Assembly (NCBI GenBank): GCA_963805325.1
Contig: CAWDTS010000005.1
Span: 62,001-126,000, forward strand
From: DASWJZ01 sp963805325
GTDB taxonomy: Bacteria; Pseudomonadota; Alphaproteobacteria; Rhizobiales; Afifellaceae
Length of the DNA: 64,000 nt
Direction of reading: 5' to 3'
Part shown: positions 26,249 through 35,059 of the stretch, piece by piece
Layout of the letters: every line of letters starts with the position of its first letter
How positions within the stretch are numbered: the stretch's first letter is position 1
Notes under the pieces: generated by a model
Databases searched by the model: none
Seen by the model: only the letters and a program-made list of their open reading frames with translations
Told to the model about the DNA's origin: nothing
Translations under genes and position numbers: made by a program

Positions 26249-27898
26249 TCACATGCCCAGCGACGCCTTGTAGAGCTTGATCTGGCTCTCACGGCCGATC
26301 TGGTCGGTGATCTTCTCCCAGGCTGCCGCGATGGCGTCCGCCGTCTCCTGCGCCGATTTGTACTGGCCGGCAAAGCCCTTCGCGAGCTCGTCCTCGGCGA
26401 CCGAGTAGTACTGGAAGATGCCGGGGATGCGCGGCTCGATCGCGGCGTTCGGGTGGTTGTAGCTGTCACCCTGCGAGCCGAGATAGTCGGCGATGAAGTC
26501 CTTGTCGTAGCCCGCGGCCGCCCATTCGTCGTAGTTGAAATGGGAGTTGCGGTAGGGCTGGAAGCCCGAGGGATAGGCGGTCGTCCAGAGCGACAGGTCC
26601 TTGCCGCCGAGATGCGCCGCCGCCGACCAGGCCGCCTTGCGCTTCTTCTCATCGCCGGAAACGCGGTTGGTGACGTAGATGCCCCAGCCGAGATAGGCCA
26701 TGTTGGGCGCGAAGTTTTCCGTCTCTTCCCAGGCGTTGGTCTTGACGTTGTAGACCTTGTCGGCGCCGGGGTTGATGGAGAAGCCGACGACGTCGCCGAC
26801 GACCGAGGAATCGGAGGTCTTGGCGTTCGAGCCGACGTCGCCCCACCAGCAGATCATCGAGCCGGTGCCGGCCAGGAACTGCTGGAAGGCGGTGGTGCCC
26901 GGATCGGCGTTGATCTGGTCGGGCGGATAGGCGTCGGCCGCGATCAGGTCCATCACGTCCTGGATCGCCTGCACCCAGCCCGGGTTGTTGACGTAGGGCT
27001 TCATGGTGTCCGGGTCGAACAGCCAGGCCGGGTTGCCCGGATGCTTGACGTAGGCCGTGGCGCGATCTTCCAGGAAGTAGAAGCCGAAGCCGCCCCAGCC
27101 CTTCAGCGGGTCGAGGAAGCCGAAGGCGTCGAGCCCGGTCAGCGGATCCTTCTGGCCCTTGACCTTCTTCGTGATGTCGTCGACCTGCGCCCACTTGGTC
27201 GGCGCGTCGGCCATGCCGCTGATCGAGCCGTCGCCGAAATAGTCCTTGCGGTAGGCGAAGGTGTGGCAGTCGCCGTCGATGTTGATGCGGTAGGTCTTGC
27301 CGTCCCAGGTGCCGACCGGGGGCTTCAGGTAGTTCACGTAGTCGTCGACGTCGATCTGCTTCTTCACCCAGTCGGGCATCTCGTCGAGCAGGCCCTTGCC
27401 GGCGGTGTCGCCCTCAAACGGCGCGCCCATCTCGATGATGTCGAAATCGACGGTGCCGGTGGCGATCGACTGTTGCAGACGCGGATTGTAATCGGCCTGC
27501 GCGAGGTCGATCCAGTTGATCTTGGCGCCCGTATAGGCTTCCCACGGCTTCAGGAAACCGCGGAACAGGAAGTTGTGCAGATTCTGGTTGTTGAGCCCCA
27601 TGAAGGTCAACTCGACGCCGGCGAACTCGCCCTCTTTCACGTTGGCCTTGGTCGCGCCGAGGCACATCTCGCCGACCTTCTGCCAGTCGGCATCCGTCGG
27701 CGAACCCGCGCCGACGCCCGGAATCTTCAGAATCGCCGCGCGGAGATCGTCCTGCGCAAAGGCGCTCGACAGCGTGCCGAGAACCCCAGTCGAGCCGGCG
27801 GCAGCAATGGCGCCGGCGCTCGCGGCGCCCTTCAGGACTTTGCGGCGGTTCGCCTGCATGGCCATGAGCCGTTCGTAGACATGAACTTTCACTGACAT
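26249..27898 (-). CDS. Extracellular solute-binding protein of sugar ABC importer (large form)
   Basis: 549 aa from ATG at 27898, which has GGGAGG only two bases upstream; MAMQANRRK is an alternative start. The N-terminal NRRKVLKGAASAGAIAAAG resembles a twin-arginine signal, with cleavage near AFAQDD. The mature part is a family 1 binding protein (LNNQNLHNFLFRGFLKPWEAYTGAKINW, AYRKDYFGDG, MICWWGDVGSNAK). At about 550 residues it is clearly longer than MalE-like proteins and belongs to the large rhizobial class. The substrate is unknown. Nearby FGGY kinase, ribokinase and mutarotase genes suggest a pentose, other monosaccharide or nucleoside-like sugar. Confidence 0.88.
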   Translation of the reverse strand: MSVKVHVYERLMAMQANRRKVLKGAASAGAIAAAGSTGVLGTLSSAFAQDDLRAAILKIPGVGAGSPTDADWQKVGEMCLGATKANVKEGEFAGVELTFMGLNNQNLHNFLFRGFLKPWEAYTGAKINWIDLAQADYNPRLQQSIATGTVDFDIIEMGAPFEGDTAGKGLLDEMPDWVKKQIDVDDYVNYLKPPVGTWDGKTYRINIDGDCHTFAYRKDYFGDGSISGMADAPTKWAQVDDITKKVKGQKDPLTGLDAFGFLDPLKGWGGFGFYFLEDRATAYVKHPGNPAWLFDPDTMKPYVNNPGWVQAIQDVMDLIAADAYPPDQINADPGTTAFQQFLAGTGSMICWWGDVGSNAKTSDSSVVGDVVGFSINPGADKVYNVKTNAWEETENFAPNMAYLGWGIYVTNRVSGDEKKRKAAWSAAAHLGGKDLSLWTTAYPSGFQPYRNSHFNYDEWAAAGYDKDFIADYLGSQGDSYNHPNAAIEPRIPGIFQYYSVAEDELAKGFAGQYKSAQETADAIAAAWEKITDQIGRESQIKLYKASLGM

Positions 27899-28087
27899 TC
27901 CCTCCCGTTCGGCGATCGGATATCGATCGCTTGTCGTTTTGCACAACCGGCACAGGAATTCGGGATTGGCTCGGACTGCATCGAGCGGATGCGCGTTTTC
28001 TCCCGTCTCCTCCCGTCAACCTGCCGTAGCGGATGCGCTCTTTTCGGCGCATGATTTCATACAACTATGCCGCCGCGTTCGTACGAG
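27899..28087 (-). promoter_or_regulatory. Upstream region of the large binding-protein gene
   Basis: 189 bp between rbsK (ending 28088) and the binding-protein start (27898). It holds the dyad GCGATCG-GATAT-CGATCGC (27912-27930), 14 bp before the start, a candidate operator. A separate promoter for the transport genes is plausible here, because the gap is much wider than the others in the operon. No regulator gene is adjacent. Confidence 0.4.
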
Positions 28088-29029
28088 TCAACGAATCCGC
28101 TGTCCTCGTGCGAGAAGCGCTTCCACCTCGGCGAGACGCGGCATTGACGGCGCGGTGCCGGCGCGCGTGACCGAAATGCCGGCGACCGCGCAGCCGAAGC
28201 GCACGGCCTCCAGCGGCTCGGCGCCGCGGGCGATTGCGGTCGCGAAACCGCCGTTGAAGGCATCGCCCGCGCCGGTCGTCTCAGTCACCGGCCCGGCCTT
28301 GAAGGCGGGAACGAGGGTCGAGCCGGCCTTGCTATGGAGCAGGGCGCCGGCCTCGCCGAGCGTGATCAGCGCCGCGCCGACGCCTTTGGCGAGGAGGAAA
28401 TCGCCGGCCTTCCTTGCCTCTTCGATGGTCGTGACCGGCAGTCCGGTCAGAAGCGCGGCTTCGCTTTCGTTGGGCGTGACATAGTCGCAGAGCGGAAAGA
28501 TCGCATCGTCGACGGCAACCGCCGGCGCCGGATTGAAGATCGTGACGACGCCCGCCGTCTTGGCGATCTTAAGCCCGCGCATCGCGGATTCGACAGGCTG
28601 CTCGAGCTGCGTGACGAAGACCGCGGCGCTCCGGATCGCGTCGGCCGCAGCGTCGACTTCGGCCGGGCTGATCGATCCCGCCGCGCCGGGAACGACGATG
28701 ATGGCGTTCTCGCCGCTTACTTCGTCGACGAAGATATAGGCAGCGCCGGTCGGCTGGTCGGCGACTTCGATGACCTTCGGCGTGATGCCTTCCTCGCGCC
28801 ATGTCGAAAGCGCGATCGCCCCGAATGCGTCCTTCCCGAGCTTTGAGATGAAGGTCACGTCGGCGCCGACGCGCGCCGCGGCGACCGACTGGTTCGAGCC
28901 CTTGCCGCCCGGACCCATCTTGAAGCCGGAGCCGATGATGGTCTCGCCCATCGTCGGCATGCGGCCGGCGCGGAACGCCAAGTCGGCGACGAACACGCCG
29001 AGAATGGCGACCTTGTGCTTCTTTGCCAT
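28088..29029 (-). CDS. rbsK: Ribokinase (PfkB family)
   Basis: 313 aa. The PfkB signatures are complete: GPGGKGSNQSVAAARVGADV near the N-terminus and TTGAGDAFNGGFATAIARG with the catalytic Asp of GAGD near the C-terminus. The monovalent-cation region SVTRAGTAPSMP is typical of ribokinases. It phosphorylates ribose or a related furanose in the cytoplasm. It lies 12 bp after the RbsD/FucU-like gene and upstream of the sugar importer on the same strand, so the set looks like a sugar uptake and activation operon. Confidence 0.9.
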   Translation of the reverse strand: MAKKHKVAILGVFVADLAFRAGRMPTMGETIIGSGFKMGPGGKGSNQSVAAARVGADVTFISKLGKDAFGAIALSTWREEGITPKVIEVADQPTGAAYIFVDEVSGENAIIVVPGAAGSISPAEVDAAADAIRSAAVFVTQLEQPVESAMRGLKIAKTAGVVTIFNPAPAVAVDDAIFPLCDYVTPNESEAALLTGLPVTTIEEARKAGDFLLAKGVGAALITLGEAGALLHSKAGSTLVPAFKAGPVTETTGAGDAFNGGFATAIARGAEPLEAVRFGCAVAGISVTRAGTAPSMPRLAEVEALLARGQRIR

Positions 29030-29041
29030 GGCCGACCTGCG

Positions 29042-29494
29042 TCAGACCGCGTCAGGCGGGATCACGCCCTTCTTGAAGACGAAGCAGCCGTAGAAGCGGC
29101 GCTCGCCGGTCTGGATCACGCAATAGGACTTCTTCGAGAGATCGTAGAAAGCGAAGCGCTCGATCGAGCCCATCGGCATCGACTTGCCTTCGGCCGCGTC
29201 GATCTCTTTCTGCACCTCCGCCTGCACCGGCGGTACTTCGTTCGGCTTGCCCACGATCTCCATGCGAAGCGCCGCATGCTCGACGAAGGAATCGAGCGGC
29301 AGGACGGAAAGGATGGCTTTCGCCGCGCGTCCGGCGTCGCAGTCGAGCCGGAGAAGCTTGCCGAGCACCGTCTGCCGCGCCACGGAATCGGAGGGAAAAT
29401 TGGTGTCGGCGATGATCAGGTCGTCGCCATGCCCCATCGCGCGGAGCGCGTAGAGAACGTCGGCATTCAGTATTGGATCGATGCCCTTCAGCAT
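29042..29494 (-). CDS. RbsD/FucU family mutarotase
   Basis: 150 aa. The start MLKGIDPILNADVLYALRAMGHGDDLIIADTNFP contains the His of GHGD that is catalytic in RbsD and FucU. Family members interconvert anomers or pyran and furan forms of ribose or fucose. It is the first gene of its operon, followed by rbsK. Length and C-terminal YGCFVFKKGVI fit FucU slightly better than RbsD. The 63-bp gap before it is shared with the divergent creatininase-family gene. Confidence 0.9.
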   Translation of the reverse strand: MLKGIDPILNADVLYALRAMGHGDDLIIADTNFPSDSVARQTVLGKLLRLDCDAGRAAKAILSVLPLDSFVEHAALRMEIVGKPNEVPPVQAEVQKEIDAAEGKSMPMGSIERFAFYDLSKKSYCVIQTGERRFYGCFVFKKGVIPPDAV

Positions 29495-29505
29495 GCTTGT
29501 TTCCC

Positions 29506-29519
29506 CCCAAGTTGTTGGG
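29506..29519. promoter_or_regulatory. Dyad CCCAA-GTTG-TTGGG in divergent promoter
   Basis: A 5-bp perfect inverted repeat in the 63-bp gap between the FucU-like gene (minus, 29494) and the creatininase-family gene (plus, 29558). It is the only symmetry there and could be the operator controlling both directions. Confidence 0.35.
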
Positions 29520-29557
29520 ATTCCCATACACCAGAAAACCACCGGAGGAGAACAGGC

Positions 29558-30349
29558 ATGCGCTACGAGATGATGCTCCCGCACCAGATCCGGAAGGCCA
29601 TCAAGGAGCGCACGCCAGTCGTCCTGCCGCTCGGCGTGCTCGAATATCATGGCGAGCACATGGCCGTCGGCATGGACACGCTGGCGGTGGTCAAGATGCT
29701 GGAGATCGTCGAAACGAAGATCGACGTGGTGATCCTGCCGCCGTTCTACTACGGAGCCGCGAGCTACGCGGTGGAGCCGCCGGAAGGAAACGGCTCGCTG
29801 CATGTCGGGGGCGACGTACTTTTCCCGTTCGCGCAGACGATGTTCGCCGCGCTCTTGCGGATCGGCTTCCGCAACGTCCATGCCTTCATCCATCACCAGA
29901 CGGAGAACTTCGCCGCCGGCATGCCGACCGATCTCGCCTTCAAGTTCGGCGCGCGCCAGGCGATCTTCGCGCATATCGAAGCGGAGCGCGGCGAGGGGTG
30001 GTGGGGCGACAAGAGCATGGCCGACTACTACGCGAAGCAATCGGGCGGCGAGGATCCCTTCAACTGGATCAGGATTCATCCGCTGCTCACCGCGGAGATG
30101 ATCGGGACTTATCCCTTCGACCATGCGGGCGAGGGCGAGACGTCGCTGATGCTCGCGCTCTGCCCCGAGGCGGTCGAAACGAAGCGCGTCTCGTCCCGGA
30201 GCTGGTACACGGCAAGCGCGAAGAAGGCCTCGGCGAAGCTCGGCGAGAAGGGCCGCGACCTGATCCTTGCAGAGATGCTGAAGGTTCTGGCGCCGGCGAA
30301 GAGCGCGCCGCGGCGTCGTGCGCGTACCGCGCGAGCCAAGCGCGGTTAG
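29558..30349 (+). CDS. Creatininase family protein
   Basis: 263 aa from ATG at 29558, with GGAGGAG upstream. The metal site of the creatininase superfamily is visible: LGVLEYHGEHMAVGMDT (Glu, His, Asp) and HAGEGETSLML (Glu). Members hydrolyse cyclic amides or formamides such as creatinine or FAPy. The gene is divergent from the sugar operon and its 3' end overlaps livF by four bases in convergent orientation. The C-terminal tail is Lys/Arg/Ala rich and probably disordered. The substrate is not assigned. Confidence 0.85.
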   Translation: MRYEMMLPHQIRKAIKERTPVVLPLGVLEYHGEHMAVGMDTLAVVKMLEIVETKIDVVILPPFYYGAASYAVEPPEGNGSLHVGGDVLFPFAQTMFAALLRIGFRNVHAFIHHQTENFAAGMPTDLAFKFGARQAIFAHIEAERGEGWWGDKSMADYYAKQSGGEDPFNWIRIHPLLTAEMIGTYPFDHAGEGETSLMLALCPEAVETKRVSSRSWYTASAKKASAKLGEKGRDLILAEMLKVLAPAKSAPRRRARTARAKRG

Positions 30350-31053
30350 GCGCCGAGATAGGCTTTGCGCACGCGGTCGTCGGCAAGCAGCGCCTCGCCC
30401 GGCCCGGCGAGCGTGATCCGCCCGTTCTCCATCACGTAGGCCTGGCTCGCGAGCCTGAGCGAACTCGCGACGTTCTGCTCGACGAGGAGGCAGGTGAGGC
30501 CTTCGCCGTTCAGGTCGCGCACTGTCTGCAGCACGTGCTGAACCGCGAGCGGCGCGAGTCCCAGCGACGGCTCGTCGAACATGATCAGATCGGGCGCGCC
30601 CATCAGGCAGCGGCCGATCGCCAGCATCTGCTGCTCGCCGCCGGACAGCGTGCCGGCCGACTGATGCCGCCGCTCCGCGAGACGCGGGAACATCGTGAAG
30701 ACGTGCTCCAGGTTCCTCTCCCGCTTGGCCCGGGCGCGCGGCAGCATGGCGCCCATGGCGAGATTCTCGGCGACCGAGAGATTCGGGAAGACCTGCCGCC
30801 CCTCTGCGACCTGGCCGATGCCGAGATCGCAGACGCGATGACTTGGCCAGCCTGCGATGTCGGCGTCGCGATACCTGATGCTTCCCGCGGCCGGCTTCAG
30901 CATCCCGGCGATGGTACGGATCAGCGAGGTCTTGCCGGCCCCGTTGGCGCCAACGATCGCGACGATCGCGCCTTCCTCGACGTCGAGCGATACACCGTCG
31001 AGGGCCTGCGCGTCGCCGTAGTAGAGATCGAGGTTCTCGATGCGGAGAATCAT
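30346..31053 (-). CDS. ABC transporter ATP-binding protein (LivF type)
   Basis: 235 aa, Walker A GANGAGKTS, Q-loop region IGQVAEGRQVFPNLSV, signature LSGGEQQML, Walker B LIMFDEPSLGLAP and H-loop VEQN. This is the LivF pattern of branched-chain/aromatic-acid (HAAT family) importers. It overlaps the LivG-type gene by ATGA and is the last gene of the operon that begins at 37256. Confidence 0.93.
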   Translation of the reverse strand: MILRIENLDLYYGDAQALDGVSLDVEEGAIVAIVGANGAGKTSLIRTIAGMLKPAAGSIRYRDADIAGWPSHRVCDLGIGQVAEGRQVFPNLSVAENLAMGAMLPRARAKRERNLEHVFTMFPRLAERRHQSAGTLSGGEQQMLAIGRCLMGAPDLIMFDEPSLGLAPLAVQHVLQTVRDLNGEGLTCLLVEQNVASSLRLASQAYVMENGRITLAGPGEALLADDRVRKAYLGA

Positions 31054-31775
31054 ACGATCGACTCCGTGCCGAGATAAGATTCCACCACGGCCGGATCGCG
31101 CACGACGCGCGCCGGCGTGCCCTGGGCAATCGCCGCGCCGTGGTGCAGCACGAGGATGTGGCCGGCGAGCGCCATCACCGCGCGCATCACGTGCTCGATG
31201 AGCACGATGGTCATGCCGGTGTCGCGGTTGAGATCGCGCAGCACGGAGACCATGCGGTCCGTCTCGGTCGGTCGAAGGCCCGCCATTACTTCGTCGAGAA
31301 GCAGGAGCTTCGGATCGGTCGCGAGCGCACGCGCCACTTCAAGCCGTTTGCGGTCGGGGAGGGTCAGCGACGCCGCCGGTTGGTTGCGCTTGTCGTAAAG
31401 ATCGAGTCGGCGCAGGAGGTCGTACGCGTGGGCGCGCGCCTCCACCACCTTGGAACGGCGCAGCAGCCCGCCGACGATGACGTTGTCTTCGACGGAGAGC
31501 CCCGGGAACGGCCGTACGATCTGGAACGTCCGCCCGATGCCGATGCGGCAGACCGCGTCGGCGGACAGGCCGTCGATGCGCGCGCCGGCGAAGGTGATCG
31601 ACCCCGTGTCCGGCGCGAGCACGCCCGCGATCATGTTGAAAAGCGTCGTCTTGCCGGCGCCGTTCGGCCCGATCACGCCGCAGATCTCTCCCGCCGCCAC
31701 TTCGAGATCGACCCGGTCGACGGCGGTCAGGCCGCGGAAATGCTTGGAGACGCCCTGGATCGAGAGCAGCGTCAT
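31050..31775 (-). CDS. ABC transporter ATP-binding protein (LivG type)
   Basis: 241 aa from ATG at 31775, which overlaps the end of the permease gene by four bases. Walker A GPNGAGKTT, the LivG-specific GIGRTFQIVRPFPGLSVEDNV and Walker B LLLLDEVMAGL are visible. The signature motif is TLPDRKRLEVARAL; the usual LSGG/LPYG is replaced by LTLPDRKR, the form common in some LivG proteins. C-terminal VVESYLG is the LivG tail. It partners LivF at 30346. Confidence 0.93.
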   Translation of the reverse strand: MTLLSIQGVSKHFRGLTAVDRVDLEVAAGEICGVIGPNGAGKTTLFNMIAGVLAPDTGSITFAGARIDGLSADAVCRIGIGRTFQIVRPFPGLSVEDNVIVGGLLRRSKVVEARAHAYDLLRRLDLYDKRNQPAASLTLPDRKRLEVARALATDPKLLLLDEVMAGLRPTETDRMVSVLRDLNRDTGMTIVLIEHVMRAVMALAGHILVLHHGAAIAQGTPARVVRDPAVVESYLGTESIV

Positions 31776-32773
31776 GAGCGGTCTCCCGAAAGCCCGAGCC
31801 TGCGCGCAAGCCACGGCCAGACGCCGCCCGGAAGTGCGATGATGACGAACAGGAGACAGATGCCGTAGAGGACCTGCCGCGCGCCGGGCAGGTCGAGGCC
31901 GAGCGCGGCAAGGAGGGCGGTCAGCGCCTCCGACAAGCCGGTCAAAAGGAAAGCGCCGACGATCGGACCGAACAGCGTCCCGATGCCGCCGATGATCGGG
32001 CCGACGATCAGCTCGACCGAGCGCGAGATGTTGAACACCTGCTCCGGAAAGAGGTTGTTGTAATAGAAGGCGTAGAAGACGCCGGCGAAGGCCGTCATTC
32101 CTGCCGAGATCACCACCGACGCCATCTTGTAGCGGAATGTATCGATGCCGGTGGCGCGCGCCGCCAGCTCGTCCTCGCGGATCGCTAGCCAGAAATAGCC
32201 GATGCGGCTCTTGAGAAGCAGCCGGCTCAAGACAAGCGCGACGACCGTCGCCGCCAGGATCACGTAGTAGAACATCGTGGGCGGGCCGCGCAGCAGCCAG
32301 AGATCGCCGTGGCCGGATTGCGTGACCGGCAGAAAGAGCCCGCCCGATCCGTTGACGATCGTCAGGTGGTCGAAGCCGATCCGGGCGAACTCCGCGAAGG
32401 CGATCGTGAGGATGGCGAAATAGACGCCCGTTACGCCGAAGCGTAGCGCAAGAAAGCCGATGATGGCGCCGGCCGCCATGGTGAGCGGGATCGCGGCAAT
32501 GAGGCCAATCCACGGCCCGACGCCGTAATCCTTGAAGAGGAACGCCGCGAGATAGCCGGCAAGCCCGACATAGAGCGCATGGCCGAGCGAGAGCTGGCCG
32601 GCGAAGCCCATCATCACGTTCCACGCCTGCCCGACATAGGCGAAATAGAGGATCAGGATGAGGACGGTAATCAGGTAGTCGCCGGCAAAGAACGGCAGCG
32701 CCGCGAGCACCGCGAGGAGGGCGGCGAGAAGCAGGAGGCTTCGCGGCGACAGGCCCTCGATCAGAGTCCTCAT
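31772..32773 (-). CDS. Branched-chain-type ABC transporter permease (LivM type)
   Basis: 333 aa with about nine helices. Typical LivM motifs are GFAGQLSLGHALYVGLAGYLAA near the N-terminus, RSRIG-like KSRIGYFWLAIREDELAARATGID and IIGGIGTLFGPIVGAFLL near the C-terminus. It overlaps both neighbours by ATGA, showing tight coupling with LivH and LivG. It forms the inner-membrane channel with the gene at 32770. Confidence 0.93.
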   Translation of the reverse strand: MRTLIEGLSPRSLLLLAALLAVLAALPFFAGDYLITVLILILYFAYVGQAWNVMMGFAGQLSLGHALYVGLAGYLAAFLFKDYGVGPWIGLIAAIPLTMAAGAIIGFLALRFGVTGVYFAILTIAFAEFARIGFDHLTIVNGSGGLFLPVTQSGHGDLWLLRGPPTMFYYVILAATVVALVLSRLLLKSRIGYFWLAIREDELAARATGIDTFRYKMASVVISAGMTAFAGVFYAFYYNNLFPEQVFNISRSVELIVGPIIGGIGTLFGPIVGAFLLTGLSEALTALLAALGLDLPGARQVLYGICLLFVIIALPGGVWPWLARRLGLSGDRS

Positions 32774-33642
32774 TGCGCCCTCCTGCCGAGGATGCCCTGC
32801 GGCCGGAACAGGAGCACGAGCACCAGGATGGCGAAGCCGAACATGCTCTTCGCCGACGGCGTGAAAAGAAGGCCCGCCATCGCTTCCGTTAGGCCGATGA
32901 GCACGCCGCCGAGAAGCGCCCCCGCCATCGAGCCGAGCCCCCCGGTGATGACGATGACGAAGGCGAGGAGCGTATAGGCGGGGCCAAGCGCCGGCGTTAC
33001 GTCGACGAGGAGCACCAGCATCACGCCCGCGGCTCCGACGCAGGCTGTGCCGAGCCCGAATGTCAACGCATAGAGGTGGCGCACGTCGAGGCCGACGACG
33101 AGCGCGCCGGTGTGATTGTCGGCGCAGGCGCGGATCGCCGTTCCGGTGCGCGTAAAGCGGAAGAAGGCGAAGAGCGCGGCGGCGACCATGATCGACGCCG
33201 CAGCGGCGTAGGCCTTGGTCGCATCGACGATCAGCGGTCCGATCGCGTAGCTGTCATAGGAATAGCTCGTCTGGACGCCGCGCGCGTCGGGGCCGAAGAC
33301 GATGAGGAGCACGTTCACCAGGACGATGGCGATCGCGATCATGAGCAGGAATTGTGTGGTCTCAGGCCGCGTCACGAAGGCGTTGATCACGCCCTTCTGC
33401 AATGCGTAGCCGAGCGCGAACATGACCGCCGCGATCGGCACCAGCATGACGATCGGGTCGAGGCCGAGCGAGGAGAAGAGCACGACGGCGATGTACATCG
33501 CGACCGTCATCATCTCGCCGTGGGCGAAGTTCACGACCCGCACCACGCCGAAGATGACCGAGAGGCCGAGCGCCATCAGCCCGTAGACGAGGCCGGTCAG
33601 GATCCCGCTGACCGCGACGTTCAGATAGACTTCGAGCGGCAT
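32770..33642 (-). CDS. Branched-chain-type ABC transporter permease (LivH type)
   Basis: 290 aa from ATG at 33642; GTG at 33648 is two codons upstream. LivH motifs are GLVYGLMALGLSVIFGVVRVVNFAHGEM near the N-terminus, IRACADNHTGALVVGLDVRHLYALTFGLG in the middle and ITGGLGSMAGALLGGVLIGL near the C-terminus. About eight helices. It is the first permease gene after the binding-protein gene, from which it is separated by a palindromic repeat. Confidence 0.92.
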   Translation of the reverse strand: MPLEVYLNVAVSGILTGLVYGLMALGLSVIFGVVRVVNFAHGEMMTVAMYIAVVLFSSLGLDPIVMLVPIAAVMFALGYALQKGVINAFVTRPETTQFLLMIAIAIVLVNVLLIVFGPDARGVQTSYSYDSYAIGPLIVDATKAYAAAASIMVAAALFAFFRFTRTGTAIRACADNHTGALVVGLDVRHLYALTFGLGTACVGAAGVMLVLLVDVTPALGPAYTLLAFVIVITGGLGSMAGALLGGVLIGLTEAMAGLLFTPSAKSMFGFAILVLVLLFRPQGILGRRAQ

Positions 33643-33673
33643 GTGCACTCTTTCAGCGCATTACGCCGAAGAT

Positions 33674-33769
33674 GTCATCCTCGGGCGCGCGGAACGCGCG
33701 ACCCGAGGACCCGCGGCACATAGCTTCCAGGTTCTCGGGTCTCGCTGCGCTCGCCCGAGAATGGCGCCC
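33674..33769. repeat. Palindromic intergenic repeat, second type
   Basis: About 95 bp with two hairpins. The first pairs CCTCGGG (33679-33685) with CCCGAGG (33702-33708); the second pairs TTCTCGGG (33732-33739) with CCCGAGAA (33754-33761). The TCATCCTCGGG...CCCGAGGACC pattern recurs in alphaproteobacterial intergenic DNA. It lies in the 156-bp gap between the binding-protein gene and the LivH-type permease gene and would be transcribed as two stem-loops. Confidence 0.75.
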
Positions 33770-33798
33770 AAGATCGAGCGGCTTCTTCAACCGGCGCC

Positions 33799-35058
33799 TC
33801 AGCCACGCTCGTTATAGGGCTTCAACGGCCACTCCGGCTCCGCGTTGGCCGCCGCCTTCGGCGCGACGGTGACATGCTTGCCGCCGCGGTTCTGGATGGC
33901 GCCGTCGCCGACCTTGTCGTTGTGGCCCTTCTCGTTGAACTGGATGCCGCCGCCGATGGCGACGTTGTCGGTGATGTTGGTGGCGCGCAGCGCATCTGCC
34001 AGTGCCGTCGGATCAGCGGATCCGGCGCGCTTGTAAGCGTCGGCGGCGGTGAGCAGCGCCTCGAACGTGAACACGTGGTTGGTGTTCATGTTGACGTCCG
34101 GGTAGGCCTTGGCGAGTGCGTCAGCGAGCACCGGCGTCAGCTTCTTGTTCGGGTCGTACCAGGGTGCGAAGCTGATCGGCCCGTCGGAGAGCTTGCCGAG
34201 TGTCTTAAGGTACTGGTCCTCATACCAGCCGGGGCCCATGCTGAAGATCGCCGTCGGCGTCCAGCGCTGCTTGATCAGTTCGCGCGTCATCAGGATGGCG
34301 TCGTTCAGGCGGCTCACGACCAAGAGCACTTCGGCGCCCGTTGCCTTGGCCTTGGCTACCTCGACAGAGAGGTCCTTGGTCGCCGGGTCGTAGGCGATCG
34401 TGTCGACGATCTTGTAGGGAAGGTCGAACTTCGGCGCCACCTTGCCGATGCCGCCGGCCATCGCTGTGCCGAACGTGTCGTTGACATGCAGGAACACGGC
34501 CGACTTCGGTGACGCGCCGGTGATCGAGAAAAGCTCGAGCTGATTGCCGAAGGCGTCGCCCAGGATGCGCGGAGCGATCGGGAAATTGCGGAAGACGAAC
34601 TTGTAGCCCTGCTCGGTGATGTCGGGCGCCGCGGCGATGTTGATGACGAAGGGGATGCCCTTCTGCTCGGCCACCTGAGCGATGGCCGAGCTCTGTCCGG
34701 AATCGAAGGCGCCGACAAGGAGCTGCGCACCGTCGCCGATAAGCTGCTCGGCGCGCGAGCGGGCGGTGTCGACGCTCGATTCGGTGTCGCCGTTCATGAT
34801 CTCAAGATCCGGGTAGCCGAGATCCTTGAGGATGCCGCCGGCGATGTCGACGCCGCGCTGGCAGTCCTGCCCGATGCCGGCGAGGTAGCCGGAGCGCGGC
34901 AGGATCACGCCGACCTTGAGCGCATTTCCCTGCGCACGCACGATGTTGAACGGCGCCGCGCCGACGGTCAAAGCGAGCGCGCCGACGCCCGCGGTAAAGG
35001 TGCGGCGCGTGACGCGCGGGCCGGTGCCCGAAGACGGCGTTTGCGACTTGCGGCTCAT
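33799..35058 (-). CDS. ABC transporter substrate-binding protein (Leu/Ile/Val- or aromatic-acid-type)
   Basis: 419 aa. The N-terminus carries a twin-arginine-like signal VTRRTFTAGVGALAL, cleaved near VRAQGN. The mature protein has the periplasmic-binding type 1 fold of LivJ relatives: LKVGVILPRSGYLAGIGQDCQRGVDIA, NGDTESSVDTARSRAEQLIG and GAFDSGQSSAIAQVAEQKGIPFV. HAAT-type proteins next to aromatic CoA-ligase genes often bind benzoate- or cinnamate-like acids. The neighbouring feruloyl-CoA-synthase-like gene makes such a ligand likely, but the binding pocket was not analysed. Confidence 0.92.
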   Translation of the reverse strand: MSRKSQTPSSGTGPRVTRRTFTAGVGALALTVGAAPFNIVRAQGNALKVGVILPRSGYLAGIGQDCQRGVDIAGGILKDLGYPDLEIMNGDTESSVDTARSRAEQLIGDGAQLLVGAFDSGQSSAIAQVAEQKGIPFVINIAAAPDITEQGYKFVFRNFPIAPRILGDAFGNQLELFSITGASPKSAVFLHVNDTFGTAMAGGIGKVAPKFDLPYKIVDTIAYDPATKDLSVEVAKAKATGAEVLLVVSRLNDAILMTRELIKQRWTPTAIFSMGPGWYEDQYLKTLGKLSDGPISFAPWYDPNKKLTPVLADALAKAYPDVNMNTNHVFTFEALLTAADAYKRAGSADPTALADALRATNITDNVAIGGGIQFNEKGHNDKVGDGAIQNRGGKHVTVAPKAAANAEPEWPLKPYNERG

Positions 35059-35059
35059 G

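Noticed and set aside
25021..26652. Extended start of the sugar permease
   Set aside because: The extra N-terminal residues are Arg-rich shadow of the binding-protein gene; the ATG at 26139 gives a normal permease.
26453..27895. 480-codon open frame on the plus strand
   Set aside because: Antisense to the large binding-protein gene; composition typical of high-GC shadows.
31050..32624. Long frame joining LivG to an upstream extension
   Set aside because: The upstream part is LivM read in the wrong frame. LivG starts at the ATG at 31775 that overlaps the LivM stop.
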